A DNA stretch of 64,000 nucleotides from Achromobacter spanius (GTDB taxonomy: Bacteria > Pseudomonadota > Gammaproteobacteria > Burkholderiales > Burkholderiaceae_B), in the NCBI RefSeq assembly GCF_029637605.1, contig NZ_CP121261.1, forward strand, positions 5,456,001-5,520,000, in the 5' to 3' direction. Below are positions 53,747 through 62,204 of this stretch, piece after piece. The notes below the pieces were generated by a model. The model had not been told where the DNA came from. It searched no databases and saw only the letters and a program-made list of their open reading frames with translations. Both the position numbers and the translations under genes were made by a program. How positions within the stretch are numbered: the first letter of the stretch is position 1; the number at the start of each line of letters is the position of its first letter.

Positions 53747-54988
53747 TCAGCCGCCCAGTTCCCGTTCCAGTCCCTTGGGGTTGTCGGCCAGGCGCGCGCG
53801 GAATTCCTGCGCCACATCGCCCACATAGACGTCTTCGATCCCGTCTTTCAGCGCGCGCACAATCGCGGCGGCAATCGCCGCGGGTGCCACGCGGGGCGGC
53901 GGCGTGCGCTGTTCCCATTCATGGTCAACGGGGCCCGGAAATACGTTCACCACCCGCACGCCCGCGCCGCGCATTTCAGCGCGCAGGCATTGGGCCAGCG
54001 ACAGCGCGGCGGCCTTCGATGCCGACCACATGCCGCGCGACGGCAGGTTCATGTGCGCATAGATGGACAGCACGTTGACCCAGGCGGTGGCGTTGTTCAC
54101 GCCGTCGGCGGCGCGGCCGCACAGGGCGGGGCCGAAACTCTGCGCCAGGCGCATCAGCCCCAGCACGTTCACGTCCATGGCGTCGCGCGCGGTGTTCACG
54201 TCCTTGCGGTAGAGCAGCCCGCCTTCGCGTTCCAGGTCGGCCGTGTTCACCAGGATTTCAACCTTGCCGCCGATGGAGGCGGCAAGCCGGTCCACGGAGT
54301 CGGAGTCGGTCACGTCCAGGGCCACCGACTGCACGCGCGGGTCGGCGGCCAGCGCGTCAAAGGCGGCGTTGCGCTTCCAGGACTGCGCGTCGCCCAGGAA
54401 TACCGTGGGGCAGCCCGCGTCCAGCAAGGCCCGCGCCACGGCCTGGCCCACGGCGGTCTTGCCGTCGGTGACCAGCGCGCGGCGGAATTTCGGGTCGCAC
54501 GAGGTTTCGCGCAGTGTCTTGTCGTCTTCCATGTTGGGCGTGTTCCTTTCAGGCAGGGCGATCATCACGGCTTGGCCGCTGCGGTCCAGTTTCAGGGCCA
54601 GCCGCACGCGCGCGCCGTCGGCGCAATCCTGGTGCACATGCGCCACGACCGACGGGCCGGCGTCCATCACGACGGTGCCGACGCGCCAGGGCAGGCGTTC
54701 GCGGAAATACAGGTCGTTGCTGTGATGCAAGGTGGTGCTGACCAGCAGCACGCCGTTGGGGTTGGCCGGACGCCAGGGCAGGTTCTCAGACAGGCAGTGG
54801 CCGCAGACTTCGCGCGGCGGGTACTGCACCGCGCCGCAATCGGCGCAGGTTTGCAGGTCGAAGCGGCCTTCGGCGGCGGCGGCCGTCAGCCCCAGCGCCG
54901 TGCGGCTGCGCGAGCCGGGCGGCAAGGTGGGCTGGCGGGTGCGCGCAACCGGATTCTTCCGGGGCGGCTTGGCTAGCGGCTCGGTCAT
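53747..54988 (-). CDS. DUF35 zinc-ribbon/OB-fold protein fused to a degenerate SDR domain
   Basis: A 413-residue fusion. Residues 1-160 are a DUF35-type module with zinc ribbon CADCGAVQYPPREVCGHC near residue 49 and an OB fold. Residues 165-413 have SDR length and layout but look inactive: the cofactor motif is VTDGKTAVGQAV rather than TGxxxGxG, NNAG is replaced by VNTADLE, and the catalytic Tyr of YxxxK is Trp (GMWSASKAAA). DUF35 proteins are obligate partners of thiolase-like enzymes, and the thiolase gene directly upstream overlaps this gene by 4 bp. I infer a two-protein complex with the SDR part structural. Confidence 0.88.
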   Translation of the reverse strand: MTEPLAKPPRKNPVARTRQPTLPPGSRSRTALGLTAAAAEGRFDLQTCADCGAVQYPPREVCGHCLSENLPWRPANPNGVLLVSTTLHHSNDLYFRERLPWRVGTVVMDAGPSVVAHVHQDCADGARVRLALKLDRSGQAVMIALPERNTPNMEDDKTLRETSCDPKFRRALVTDGKTAVGQAVARALLDAGCPTVFLGDAQSWKRNAAFDALAADPRVQSVALDVTDSDSVDRLAASIGGKVEILVNTADLEREGGLLYRKDVNTARDAMDVNVLGLMRLAQSFGPALCGRAADGVNNATAWVNVLSIYAHMNLPSRGMWSASKAAALSLAQCLRAEMRGAGVRVVNVFPGPVDHEWEQRTPPPRVAPAAIAAAIVRALKDGIEDVYVGDVAQEFRARLADNPKGLERELGG

Positions 54989-56154
54989 GCGTCGCTCCTT
55001 GCCAGGATGGCCGCGGCGGTGCACAGCCCGCGGTCGTAATTGATCATGCCGAAACCGCTGACCATGCCGATGCGGGCATCCGGAACTTGCGTGCCGCCCG
55101 CCGTGCCCGTCAATTGGCGCAGCGCCTCGACCATGCCCAGGTAGCCGCCGGCGGCGCCTGCCTGGCCCACCGACAACTGGCCGCCGTTGGTGTTGAAGGG
55201 AAAGCTTCCGTCCACGGTGAACGTGTGCTCGCGGACGAATGCCGGCGCGGCGCCTTTTTCGCAAAAGCCCAGGTCTTCAATCTGCATCAGGTTGATGACG
55301 GGGTAGTCGTCATAGGCTTGCAGGAAGTCCATGTCGGCCGGCGTGGCGTTGGCCTGGCCGTAGAGTTCGTCCACGTCCATTGTCCAGCCGCCGCGCGTCT
55401 GGATCGGGTCGTCGATCCAGGCGTTGTGGCGTTCGATGGTGGACAGGATGCGGGCGTAGGGCAGGTTCAAGGCGCGGGCCTGCTCCTCGCGCATCACCAG
55501 AAAGGCATCGGCACCCGCGCAGGGCATCACGCAGTCGAACAGATGGATGGGGTCGGTGATGACGCGCGCGTCCAGGTATTGCTGCAACGTCAGCGGCTTT
55601 TTCATCAGCGCGTGCGGGTAGCGCAGCGCGTTGTCGCGTTGAGCCACGCACAGCTTGCCGAAGTCTTCGCGCGTGGCGCCCGTCGCGCGCATGTAGTGCG
55701 CGGTCAGCAGGGCGAAGCTGGCGTTGGGGCCGCCCGCGCCATAGGGGTAGACGGCGTCCTGCGCAAAGCGCGAGAACTGGCTGACAGTGTTGCGAAACGA
55801 GTCCACGTGGTTGGTGTCGCCCGCGATGCAGGCCACGATGTTCGCGTCGCCCGCCTGCACGGCGCGGGCCGCGCGACGCAAGGCCACCACGCCGCTGGCG
55901 CCGCCCATGGGGATGTGGTCCAGCCAGCGCGGGCTCATGCCCAGGTGCTGGACCAGGCCGACGGCGGTGTCGGGCGCCAACGTGAAGCTGGACACGCACA
56001 GGCCGTCGACATCGGTCTTGGCCAAGCCGGATTGCCGGATCAACGCGCCCAGCGCGCGGCCCAGCCACCAGTGCGCGGCGTGAGTGGAATAGCGCTCGTA
56101 CGGAATGGTGACGGGCAGGGCCGCCACGACGCCGTCGTATCCCAGGCGGCTCAT
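54985..56154 (-). CDS. Thiolase-like protein lacking the catalytic Cys and His (possible retro-aldolase)
   Basis: A 389-residue thiolase-fold protein of the SCP2/lipid-transfer branch. The usual nucleophile region CASG is GGASG here (Gly at about residue 85). The C-terminal GHP motif is GQA (NGGQLSVGQAGAAGG), and the second CxG cysteine is absent (MVSGFGMINYD). It overlaps the DUF35-SDR gene. The steroid side-chain aldolase Ltp2 is likewise a Cys-less thiolase homologue that needs a DUF35 partner, so a retro-aldol cleavage of a beta-hydroxyacyl-CoA is more likely than thiolysis. Start 56154 shares ATGA with the upstream ligase stop. Confidence 0.88.
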   Translation of the reverse strand: MSRLGYDGVVAALPVTIPYERYSTHAAHWWLGRALGALIRQSGLAKTDVDGLCVSSFTLAPDTAVGLVQHLGMSPRWLDHIPMGGASGVVALRRAARAVQAGDANIVACIAGDTNHVDSFRNTVSQFSRFAQDAVYPYGAGGPNASFALLTAHYMRATGATREDFGKLCVAQRDNALRYPHALMKKPLTLQQYLDARVITDPIHLFDCVMPCAGADAFLVMREEQARALNLPYARILSTIERHNAWIDDPIQTRGGWTMDVDELYGQANATPADMDFLQAYDDYPVINLMQIEDLGFCEKGAAPAFVREHTFTVDGSFPFNTNGGQLSVGQAGAAGGYLGMVEALRQLTGTAGGTQVPDARIGMVSGFGMINYDRGLCTAAAILARSDA

Positions 56155-57785
56155 TGGGCAGGCTCCTGGCGCTTTTTCATGGCGTTGGTGTCGATGCAGC
56201 GTGCCGTGCCGGGCAAGGTCGGCGCCAACGCCTTCATTTCGCCGCGCTGGATTTTGTTGGTGGTGGTCAGCGGCAGGCTGTCCACAAAGGCCACATAGCC
56301 GGGCGCCTTGTAATAGGCCAGTTGTTGCAGGCACCACTGCACGATGCCGCGCGCGGCCTCGGCCATGGCGGCGTTGTCAGCAGGCAGGGTTTCGGGCACG
56401 ACGCAGGCCAGCACTTCATCGCCGCGCACCGGGTCGGGCACGGCGGCCACCGCCACGGCCTTGACCAGAGGATGCTGCATCAGCACGCTTTCCACTTCCA
56501 CGGCCGAGATGTTTTCGCCGCTGCGGCGGATCACGTTTTTCTTGCGGTCCACGAAGCGCAGCGCGCCGTCGGCTTCGCGGCGCACGATGTCACCGGTGTG
56601 GAACCAGCCGTCCTGCCAGGCTTCATCGGTGGCGGCTTGGTCTTTCAGATAGCCGGCAAAGAAACCGTAGCGCGGGTCGTCGCCCGCGTGGCGCACCAGC
56701 AGCTCGCCGGGTTCGCCCACGGCGGCGGGCTGGCCGGCGTCGGTCACGATGCGGACCTGCACATCGTCTTCCTCGCGGCCGAAGCTGCTGGTGCCGATGT
56801 AGCGGGGTTCCTGGTTGGCAATGATGACGGCGCCCGCACCGGTCTCGGTCATGGCCCAGGCTTCCAGCAAGGGAAAGCCGAAGCGCGCTTCAAACGGCGC
56901 GTGCAGGGTGCGGTCCACGCCCGCGCCAAAGCCGAAGCGGATGGCGGGCTGCAAGTCACTGTCGGACGGCGTGGCTTTCATCAGGATGGCGGGCATCACG
57001 CCCAGGTAATGCAGCACGGTGGCGCCGGAATCGCGCACGCTGTCCCACCAGGTCTTGGGGTGGAAGCGGTCCAGCGGAATCAGGCAGCCGCCCGTCAGCA
57101 CCATGGCCATGGCCGAATACGCCATGGCGTTCATGTGCACCAGCGGCAGCGGAGTCAGCATGCGTTCCTGGCCGGGGCGCAGGGCGGCCAGGCCGCCAAT
57201 GCGCGCATACCAGCCGCCCGCGTGCAGGAAATAGCGGTTGGGCAGGATGCAGCCCTTGGGGCGGCCGGTGGTGCCGGACGTGTACAGCAGCGCGCATTCG
57301 CTCAGTTCGGTGGGCGTGGTGTCGGCCAGCGGCGCGGCGAAGGGCGCGGCTGGGGGCGCGTCGTCCGGGCCCATCACGCGCAAGGGGCGGCCCGCGCGCT
57401 CGGCGGCGGCCAGCAGGTCGGCGTGGCGCTTGGGCAGGGCGACGGCCAAGGCGATCTCGGAGTGGCCCGTCAGGTATTCGAGTTCGGCCGCGCGCAGGTC
57501 CGGGTTGATCGGCACGACCGACACACCCAGCGCGTTCAGCGCGAACCAGTGCAGGAAGAAGGCGGGGCGGTTTTCCAGCAGCAGCCCCACGCGATGGCCG
57601 TGGCCGTAGCCGGCTGCCGCATAGGCGGCGCGCAGCGTTTCAATGGCGTCGGCCGCGCGGCCATACGAGAGTTCGCCGGCGTCTATGCCATAGACGCCGG
57701 CTGTTTCCGGCAGGATGCACAAGAAGGGTTGTGCGCCGTAACGGGCGGCGGTGTCGCTGAAAGCCTGATGGACGGTGGTGTTCAC
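56151..57785 (-). CDS. AMP-dependent acyl-CoA synthetase/ligase
   Basis: Activates a carboxylic acid with ATP and CoA. The 544-residue enzyme has the P-loop ALLYTSGTTGRPKGCILPN near residue 168, LEAWAMTETGAGAV, GWFHTGDIVRREADGALRFV and VDRKKNVIRRSGENISAVEV. The catalytic Lys lies in LPLTTTNKIQRGEMK. It resembles CaiC/medium-chain ligases. It starts 9 bp after the dioxygenase beta gene and overlaps the thiolase-like gene by 4 bp, which ties ring oxidation to CoA-dependent cleavage. Confidence 0.92.
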   Translation of the reverse strand: MNTTVHQAFSDTAARYGAQPFLCILPETAGVYGIDAGELSYGRAADAIETLRAAYAAAGYGHGHRVGLLLENRPAFFLHWFALNALGVSVVPINPDLRAAELEYLTGHSEIALAVALPKRHADLLAAAERAGRPLRVMGPDDAPPAAPFAAPLADTTPTELSECALLYTSGTTGRPKGCILPNRYFLHAGGWYARIGGLAALRPGQERMLTPLPLVHMNAMAYSAMAMVLTGGCLIPLDRFHPKTWWDSVRDSGATVLHYLGVMPAILMKATPSDSDLQPAIRFGFGAGVDRTLHAPFEARFGFPLLEAWAMTETGAGAVIIANQEPRYIGTSSFGREEDDVQVRIVTDAGQPAAVGEPGELLVRHAGDDPRYGFFAGYLKDQAATDEAWQDGWFHTGDIVRREADGALRFVDRKKNVIRRSGENISAVEVESVLMQHPLVKAVAVAAVPDPVRGDEVLACVVPETLPADNAAMAEAARGIVQWCLQQLAYYKAPGYVAFVDSLPLTTTNKIQRGEMKALAPTLPGTARCIDTNAMKKRQEPAQ

Positions 57786-57794
57786 ACGCCGCTC

Positions 57795-58286
57795 CTACAT
57801 GAACAATTGGATGTTGCCGAAGGCGGCGTCGCAGTTGACGAGGTCAACGCGCTTCAAGCGGATGCGCAGCGCACCGTCCTGTTCCACCAGGTGGTGCGTG
57901 GTCCAGCCGGCGAAGAGCGTCTGCGTGTCCTGCCGGGTTTCAACATAGTGAAAAGCGGTGCGCACTACGTGACGGCCTTCAGCGGGCGCGGCGTCAGGGT
58001 GGTCGTGCTCCACCGTGGGCGCTTGCAGCAGGTGGTGGCAGCGGCTTTTCGGCTGCTGCGAAAACGTGCGCTGGCCGGCCAGCCGTTCCACGCGCACGCG
58101 CAGCAACAGCTTGTCTTCGTACATCAGGGAAGCGTGCAGCTTCGCGTCCGTCTGGCCATGGGCCAGTGGCATCCAGTAGTAGCCGTCTTCGGTGTACAGA
58201 TTCAGCCAGTCCTCAAAGCGCAGCTCGTCCAGCAGGCGCGCTTCGGCGTAAACAAAATCGATCAACTCGCGGTCGCTTGCGCTCAT
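57795..58286 (-). CDS. Aromatic-ring-hydroxylating dioxygenase beta subunit
   Basis: Small subunit (163 residues) of a Rieske dioxygenase with the cystatin-like fold. LIDFVYAEARLLDELRFEDW and LNLYTEDGYYWMPLA near the start are typical, as are the closing LKRVDLVNCDAAFGNIQLFM. ATG 58286 overlaps the alpha-subunit stop by 4 bp; the open frame upstream to 58346 is inside the alpha gene. It has a structural role in the oxygenase. Confidence 0.9.
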   Translation of the reverse strand: MSASDRELIDFVYAEARLLDELRFEDWLNLYTEDGYYWMPLAHGQTDAKLHASLMYEDKLLLRVRVERLAGQRTFSQQPKSRCHHLLQAPTVEHDHPDAAPAEGRHVVRTAFHYVETRQDTQTLFAGWTTHHLVEQDGALRIRLKRVDLVNCDAAFGNIQLFM

Positions 58287-59602
58287 ACCGACTCCGGTCC
58301 GGTCATGTAGCGGCCCCATGCGCGGTATTGGTTGCGCATCTGCCATTCGTTGGTGCCGTTGGTGGTGACGTTTTTCTGGCCGGCCTCATCGGGCGTAAAC
58401 AGCCGGCCCACGTTGACCCAGTCACGCGCGCGCGAATTCAAGCCGTCCTGCGCGCGTTCGTACATTTCCAGGTCGTCATGGCCAACGACGGAGGTGGGCG
58501 CGTTGATCAGCCGGTTGTACATCAGCGTGCGTTCCAGCAGCAGGTCGGGCGCGCCCACCAGGCGGAACGTCCAGGATTCGACCAGCGTGCGGTCGGCGGC
58601 GATGGGCTTGAAGATGCGCAGCGTCTGGATCGGGCCTTTCACCATGATGTTGGGGAAGTACACGGTGTTGTGGCGCACGTCGCCCAGGATCTGCTTGGCG
58701 CGTTCCTCGCCGTAGGCGGCAACCATCGAATCCCAATAGCCCGGCACGCCGGAGTACGAGGCATGGATGGAGTCCGACACGCCGGTATGGCCGTGGCCGT
58801 TTTCCCAGACGCGGATGCCCATGTTCTCAAAGAATTCATAGGGCGAGATAAACGGTGCGAACAGTTCCACCGCCATGGGCTTGGGCGTGCCTTCGGGCGC
58901 CTGCTCCCACACCTTCACAGCCGTGCCGGCCGACGATTCATGCGCCACCATCGGGTGGCAGGTGTCGGTCTGGTTGTCGACCAGCATTTTCCAGTTGCAG
59001 CGGTGCATGTAGCGCAGCACGCCGCCGGCCACTTCCAGCCGGCCCTCGGGCGAGCGGTCCACCATGTTGTCCAGCGTGGACAAGGATTCGCCGAAGAAGT
59101 CCTCGAACGACTGGCCTTCCGGATTCAGGCGGCAGAACACAAAGCCGCGATGGTTCTTCACATCCTTGACGGCGGCCATGCCCTGGCTGGCTTCGCAGTT
59201 TTCCAGGCCGGTGTTCTCGTAGCCCTTCTTCAGCGGTATCGACAGCAGGCTGCCGTCGGTCTTGAACGTCCAGGCGTGATAGGGGCAGCGGAAGAACTTG
59301 CCGGTGTTGCCGCAGGCCTCGCCCGCCACCATGGTGCCCTTGTGCGGGCAGCGGTTGTGCAGCACGCGCACGGTCTTGTCGCTATGGCGCACCATCACCA
59401 CGGGCTGGTTGCCGACGGTGGTGGTGATGTAGTCGCCGTTGTTCGGTACCTGGCTGTCGTGGCCGACGTAGACCCAGGTGTTGGCGTACAGGCGCTCCAT
59501 TTCCAGGTCGAACAGTTCCTGGTCGATGAACAGGTCCTTGTGCACTTCCGTGTCGCGCAGCAGGGCGCGGATGGCGTCGGGGTTGTCGCGGTATTTGGCC
59601 AT
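58283..59602 (-). CDS. Aromatic-ring-hydroxylating dioxygenase alpha subunit
   Basis: Catalytic subunit (439 residues). The Rieske cluster is bound by NRCPHKGTM and CPYHAWTFKTDGSLL; the iron site is DNQTDTCHPMVAHESS with D-x2-H-x4-H near residue 210. The N-terminal TWVYVGHDSQVPNNGDYITT is usual. It forms an oxygenase with the overlapping beta-subunit gene, fed by the reductase gene 31 bp upstream. The C-terminal catalytic domain does not match the NagG-type at 32 kb, so the two oxygenases have different substrates. An indolic acid is my leading guess. Confidence 0.92.
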   Translation of the reverse strand: MAKYRDNPDAIRALLRDTEVHKDLFIDQELFDLEMERLYANTWVYVGHDSQVPNNGDYITTTVGNQPVVMVRHSDKTVRVLHNRCPHKGTMVAGEACGNTGKFFRCPYHAWTFKTDGSLLSIPLKKGYENTGLENCEASQGMAAVKDVKNHRGFVFCRLNPEGQSFEDFFGESLSTLDNMVDRSPEGRLEVAGGVLRYMHRCNWKMLVDNQTDTCHPMVAHESSAGTAVKVWEQAPEGTPKPMAVELFAPFISPYEFFENMGIRVWENGHGHTGVSDSIHASYSGVPGYWDSMVAAYGEERAKQILGDVRHNTVYFPNIMVKGPIQTLRIFKPIAADRTLVESWTFRLVGAPDLLLERTLMYNRLINAPTSVVGHDDLEMYERAQDGLNSRARDWVNVGRLFTPDEAGQKNVTTNGTNEWQMRNQYRAWGRYMTGPESV

Positions 59603-59633
59603 GGTCGCTTCCTTGTCGTCGGGGCCGGCGGCC

Positions 59634-60611
59634 TTACAGGTCCAGCACCAGGCGCTGCGACTTCGCGCGCGAGATGCAGATCTGGATGATCTTGCCGCTG
59701 GCCTTCTCGGTGTCCGAGAGGTAGTAGTCGCGATGGTCAGGCTCGCCTTCCAGCACGGTTGCCTGACAGACGCCGCATTCGCCGCGCTTGCAGTCGTACA
59801 TGGGGTCGCAGCCTTCTTCTTCCATGACGTCGACGATGGTCTTGTCGGCGGGGATGGTCAGCGTGCGGCCGGACTGACGCAGTTCCACTTCAAAGGCTTG
59901 GTCGCCGGCTTGCGCGGCGGCGGTGACGAAGAGTTCGAAGTGAATGTGGGCTTCCGGCCAGTGGCGCGCCTTGGCACCGGCGATGACGGCGTCGATCAGG
60001 CCCTTGGGGCCGCACACGTACAAGTGCTGGCGGGGGTTGGAGGCGGCCAGCAGCGCTTGCAGGTCGAAGCGGCAGGACGGGTCGTCATCCGCGTGCACGG
60101 TCAGGCTGCTGCCCGCCAGCGCTTCGAGTTCGGGCAGGAAGGCCAGTTGGTCCTTGCTGCGGCCACAGTAGTGCAGATGAAAGTCGCGGCCGGCGGCTTT
60201 GAGCGCGGCGGCCATGGAGGCCACGGGCGTGATGCCGATGCCGCCCGCGATCAGCACCACGGGCTCGTCGCCTGCCGGCGATTCATGCAGCGGGAAATCG
60301 TTCTTGGGGCCTTCGACGTCGAGCGTGTTGCCTTCGGCCAGCGCGTGCATGTGGCGCGATCCGCCCTGGCTGGCTTCCTCCAGCCGCACACCCAGCCGGT
60401 ATTCCGTGGGCTGCGCGAACTGGCCAGCATCGGGCGTCAGTTGCACCAGCGAATAGCAGCGCGGCTCGCGCAAGCCCGGCACCGTCACTTTCAGGTGCGC
60501 GCCGGGGCCGAAGGCGGGCAGGGGGCCGGCGTCTTCGCGCGCCAGGCGGAAGGATCGGATCAGCGGCGACTCTTGCCGGACTTCGCGGATGATGAGTTTC
60601 AGTGTCTGCAC
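59634..60611 (-). CDS. Oxygenase reductase of the phthalate dioxygenase reductase/VanB type
   Basis: Transfers electrons from NAD(P)H to the oxygenase. The 325-residue protein has, in order, a flavin domain (GAHLKVTVPGLREPRCYSLV), an NAD domain (VVLIAGGIGITPVASMAAAL and HLYVCGPKGLIDAVI) and a C-terminal plant-type 2Fe-2S domain (CKRGECGVCQATVLEG, with a later Cys). This self-contained layout needs no separate ferredoxin, matching the lack of one in this operon. Confidence 0.92.
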   Translation of the reverse strand: MQTLKLIIREVRQESPLIRSFRLAREDAGPLPAFGPGAHLKVTVPGLREPRCYSLVQLTPDAGQFAQPTEYRLGVRLEEASQGGSRHMHALAEGNTLDVEGPKNDFPLHESPAGDEPVVLIAGGIGITPVASMAAALKAAGRDFHLHYCGRSKDQLAFLPELEALAGSSLTVHADDDPSCRFDLQALLAASNPRQHLYVCGPKGLIDAVIAGAKARHWPEAHIHFELFVTAAAQAGDQAFEVELRQSGRTLTIPADKTIVDVMEEEGCDPMYDCKRGECGVCQATVLEGEPDHRDYYLSDTEKASGKIIQICISRAKSQRLVLDL

Positions 60612-60646
60612 GGCGTTTGTCTCTATCGGTATTCGGGTCTTTTGGA

Positions 60647-62191
60647 TCAGGCCGCCAGCTTTTCAGCCATCTGGCGTTCCATGGGGGCGCAGCTTTCGCT
60701 GGCCAGCGCGGTCTCGCGCAAGGCGCGCAACGAGGCGGCGGCGTCCGGCCGACCCACCAGTTGCTCGGCCGCCGCAAGCAGTTGGCGATACTTGCCGCCA
60801 CCGCGCACATGCGTGTCGCTATAGCCCTTGACCAGGCGGCGGCAGTTGACGGTTTCAACCGCCAGCGCGTAGTCCCGTGGCGCGAGCCGGGTGATCAGGT
60901 CCAGCCATTGCCGCAAGCCTTCGGCTTCGATCTGATGGCGCAGCGTGCGGCGGCGAAAGCGGCGCATGCCGGCCAGCGAATACAGCATCAGAAAGCCGCT
61001 TAGCGTGCCGCTTTGCATCAGCCGCCCCTTGCCCAGACGGCGTTCCACAAAGCCGCCAAAGGCCTTGGAGCCTTCAAGCCAGCGGCCCAGGCTCGTGGGC
61101 ATCGTGCCGCAGATTTCTTCCAGGCGCGGATGCATGTAGTCGGTGGTCATCACCAGTTGATCGGCACGCGCGCCCACTTCGCGGCGCACCCGTTCAAAGC
61201 GCGTGCCGCGTGTTTTCAGATCGGCCACCCGGATCACGTCGTCATACGCCATGGCGGTGGCCACATAGCGCGCGGCGGCACAGGTCAGCGCCCATTGCTG
61301 AGCGTCGCCGCCGTGTTGCGCATCCAGGTCGCGCAAGGCTTTCATGTGCCGCAGATAGTCGGCGGCATAGGCGGCGTCCTGGAATTCAAGCTGGCGGCGC
61401 ACGCCGGCCGTCAGCATGGGCTGTGCACAGGCGGGGAAGTCGCGCTTGATGGTGTCCAGCAGCGCTTGCGTCTTCGGGCTGGCGGCGCGTTCGGGCACGT
61501 CGGCCACGGGGCGCGTCAGGTCGATGGCGGCGGGTTGGGCGGGCGCCTGATGCGCCGCGTCGAAGCCCAGCGCGAAGGCGCGCAGGCTGGCGTCCACGCC
61601 CAGGCCGGCGCGGCGCACGGTGGCTTCGAAATCTTCGCGCGTGAAGGGCAGCGCGCCGCTGCCGGCCACCGCGCCAAACAGGCTGGCGCTGATGACGCTG
61701 CCGGCGCGGTCGGCCAGGTCTTGCAAGTCAAAGCACAGGAAGCGCTTGGCGGCGGCGCGGCCGGCTTCCAGCACTTTGTTGGGGTCCGCAATGCCGTTGC
61801 CCGGCGCGGACTTTTCGCTGACGGCGTAGCTGCGATGTGATGACGACAGCAACACCGTGCGTTCCGGCGTGACCAGGCCGCGCTGGATGGCGCGGCCGCC
61901 TTCCATCAATTCGGCGGCTACGACCAGATCCACGTCGCCGGGCGTGGGCATCAAGGCCAACGCGGGCGCGCGGCCGGCGCGTGCCACGTCGGCTTCGGGC
62001 AGCAATTCCAGGTAGTAGATCGTGGCGCCGGTGCGTTGCGCCACGCCAGGCACGGAAGTCGTCTGCGCCCACCAGCCGGCGTGCTCGGCCATGTCGACGA
62101 TCCAGTCGGCCAGCACGCCGCCGCCCTGGCCGCCCATGGCCAGGATGGCGATCTTGATCGGGTTGCCTTGCTGCATTGCCACCGGGTTCAT
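60647..62191 (-). CDS. Indolepyruvate:ferredoxin oxidoreductase beta-type subunit (IorB-like)
   Basis: A 514-residue subunit of a CoA-acylating 2-oxoacid oxidoreductase. Residues 10-195 form the gamma-type domain found in IorB: KIAILAMGGQGGGVLADWIV, TTSVPGVAQRTGATIYYLE and VVAAELMEGGRAIQRGLVTP. The extra C-terminal region of about 300 residues (for example YDDVIRVADLKTRGTRFERV) resembles the tail of long fused IOR proteins. It starts 13 bp after the IorA stop. With IorA it converts an aryl 2-oxoacid, CoA and oxidised ferredoxin to an acyl-CoA and CO2. Confidence 0.9.
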   Translation of the reverse strand: MNPVAMQQGNPIKIAILAMGGQGGGVLADWIVDMAEHAGWWAQTTSVPGVAQRTGATIYYLELLPEADVARAGRAPALALMPTPGDVDLVVAAELMEGGRAIQRGLVTPERTVLLSSSHRSYAVSEKSAPGNGIADPNKVLEAGRAAAKRFLCFDLQDLADRAGSVISASLFGAVAGSGALPFTREDFEATVRRAGLGVDASLRAFALGFDAAHQAPAQPAAIDLTRPVADVPERAASPKTQALLDTIKRDFPACAQPMLTAGVRRQLEFQDAAYAADYLRHMKALRDLDAQHGGDAQQWALTCAAARYVATAMAYDDVIRVADLKTRGTRFERVRREVGARADQLVMTTDYMHPRLEEICGTMPTSLGRWLEGSKAFGGFVERRLGKGRLMQSGTLSGFLMLYSLAGMRRFRRRTLRHQIEAEGLRQWLDLITRLAPRDYALAVETVNCRRLVKGYSDTHVRGGGKYRQLLAAAEQLVGRPDAAASLRALRETALASESCAPMERQMAEKLAA

Positions 62192-62204
62192 GAAGGGCTA
62201 GTCC

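Noticed and set aside
53747..55264. A longer start for the DUF35-SDR gene
   Set aside because: The frame before 54988 lies inside the thiolase-like gene; the ATGA overlap at 54985-54988 gives a normal coupled start.
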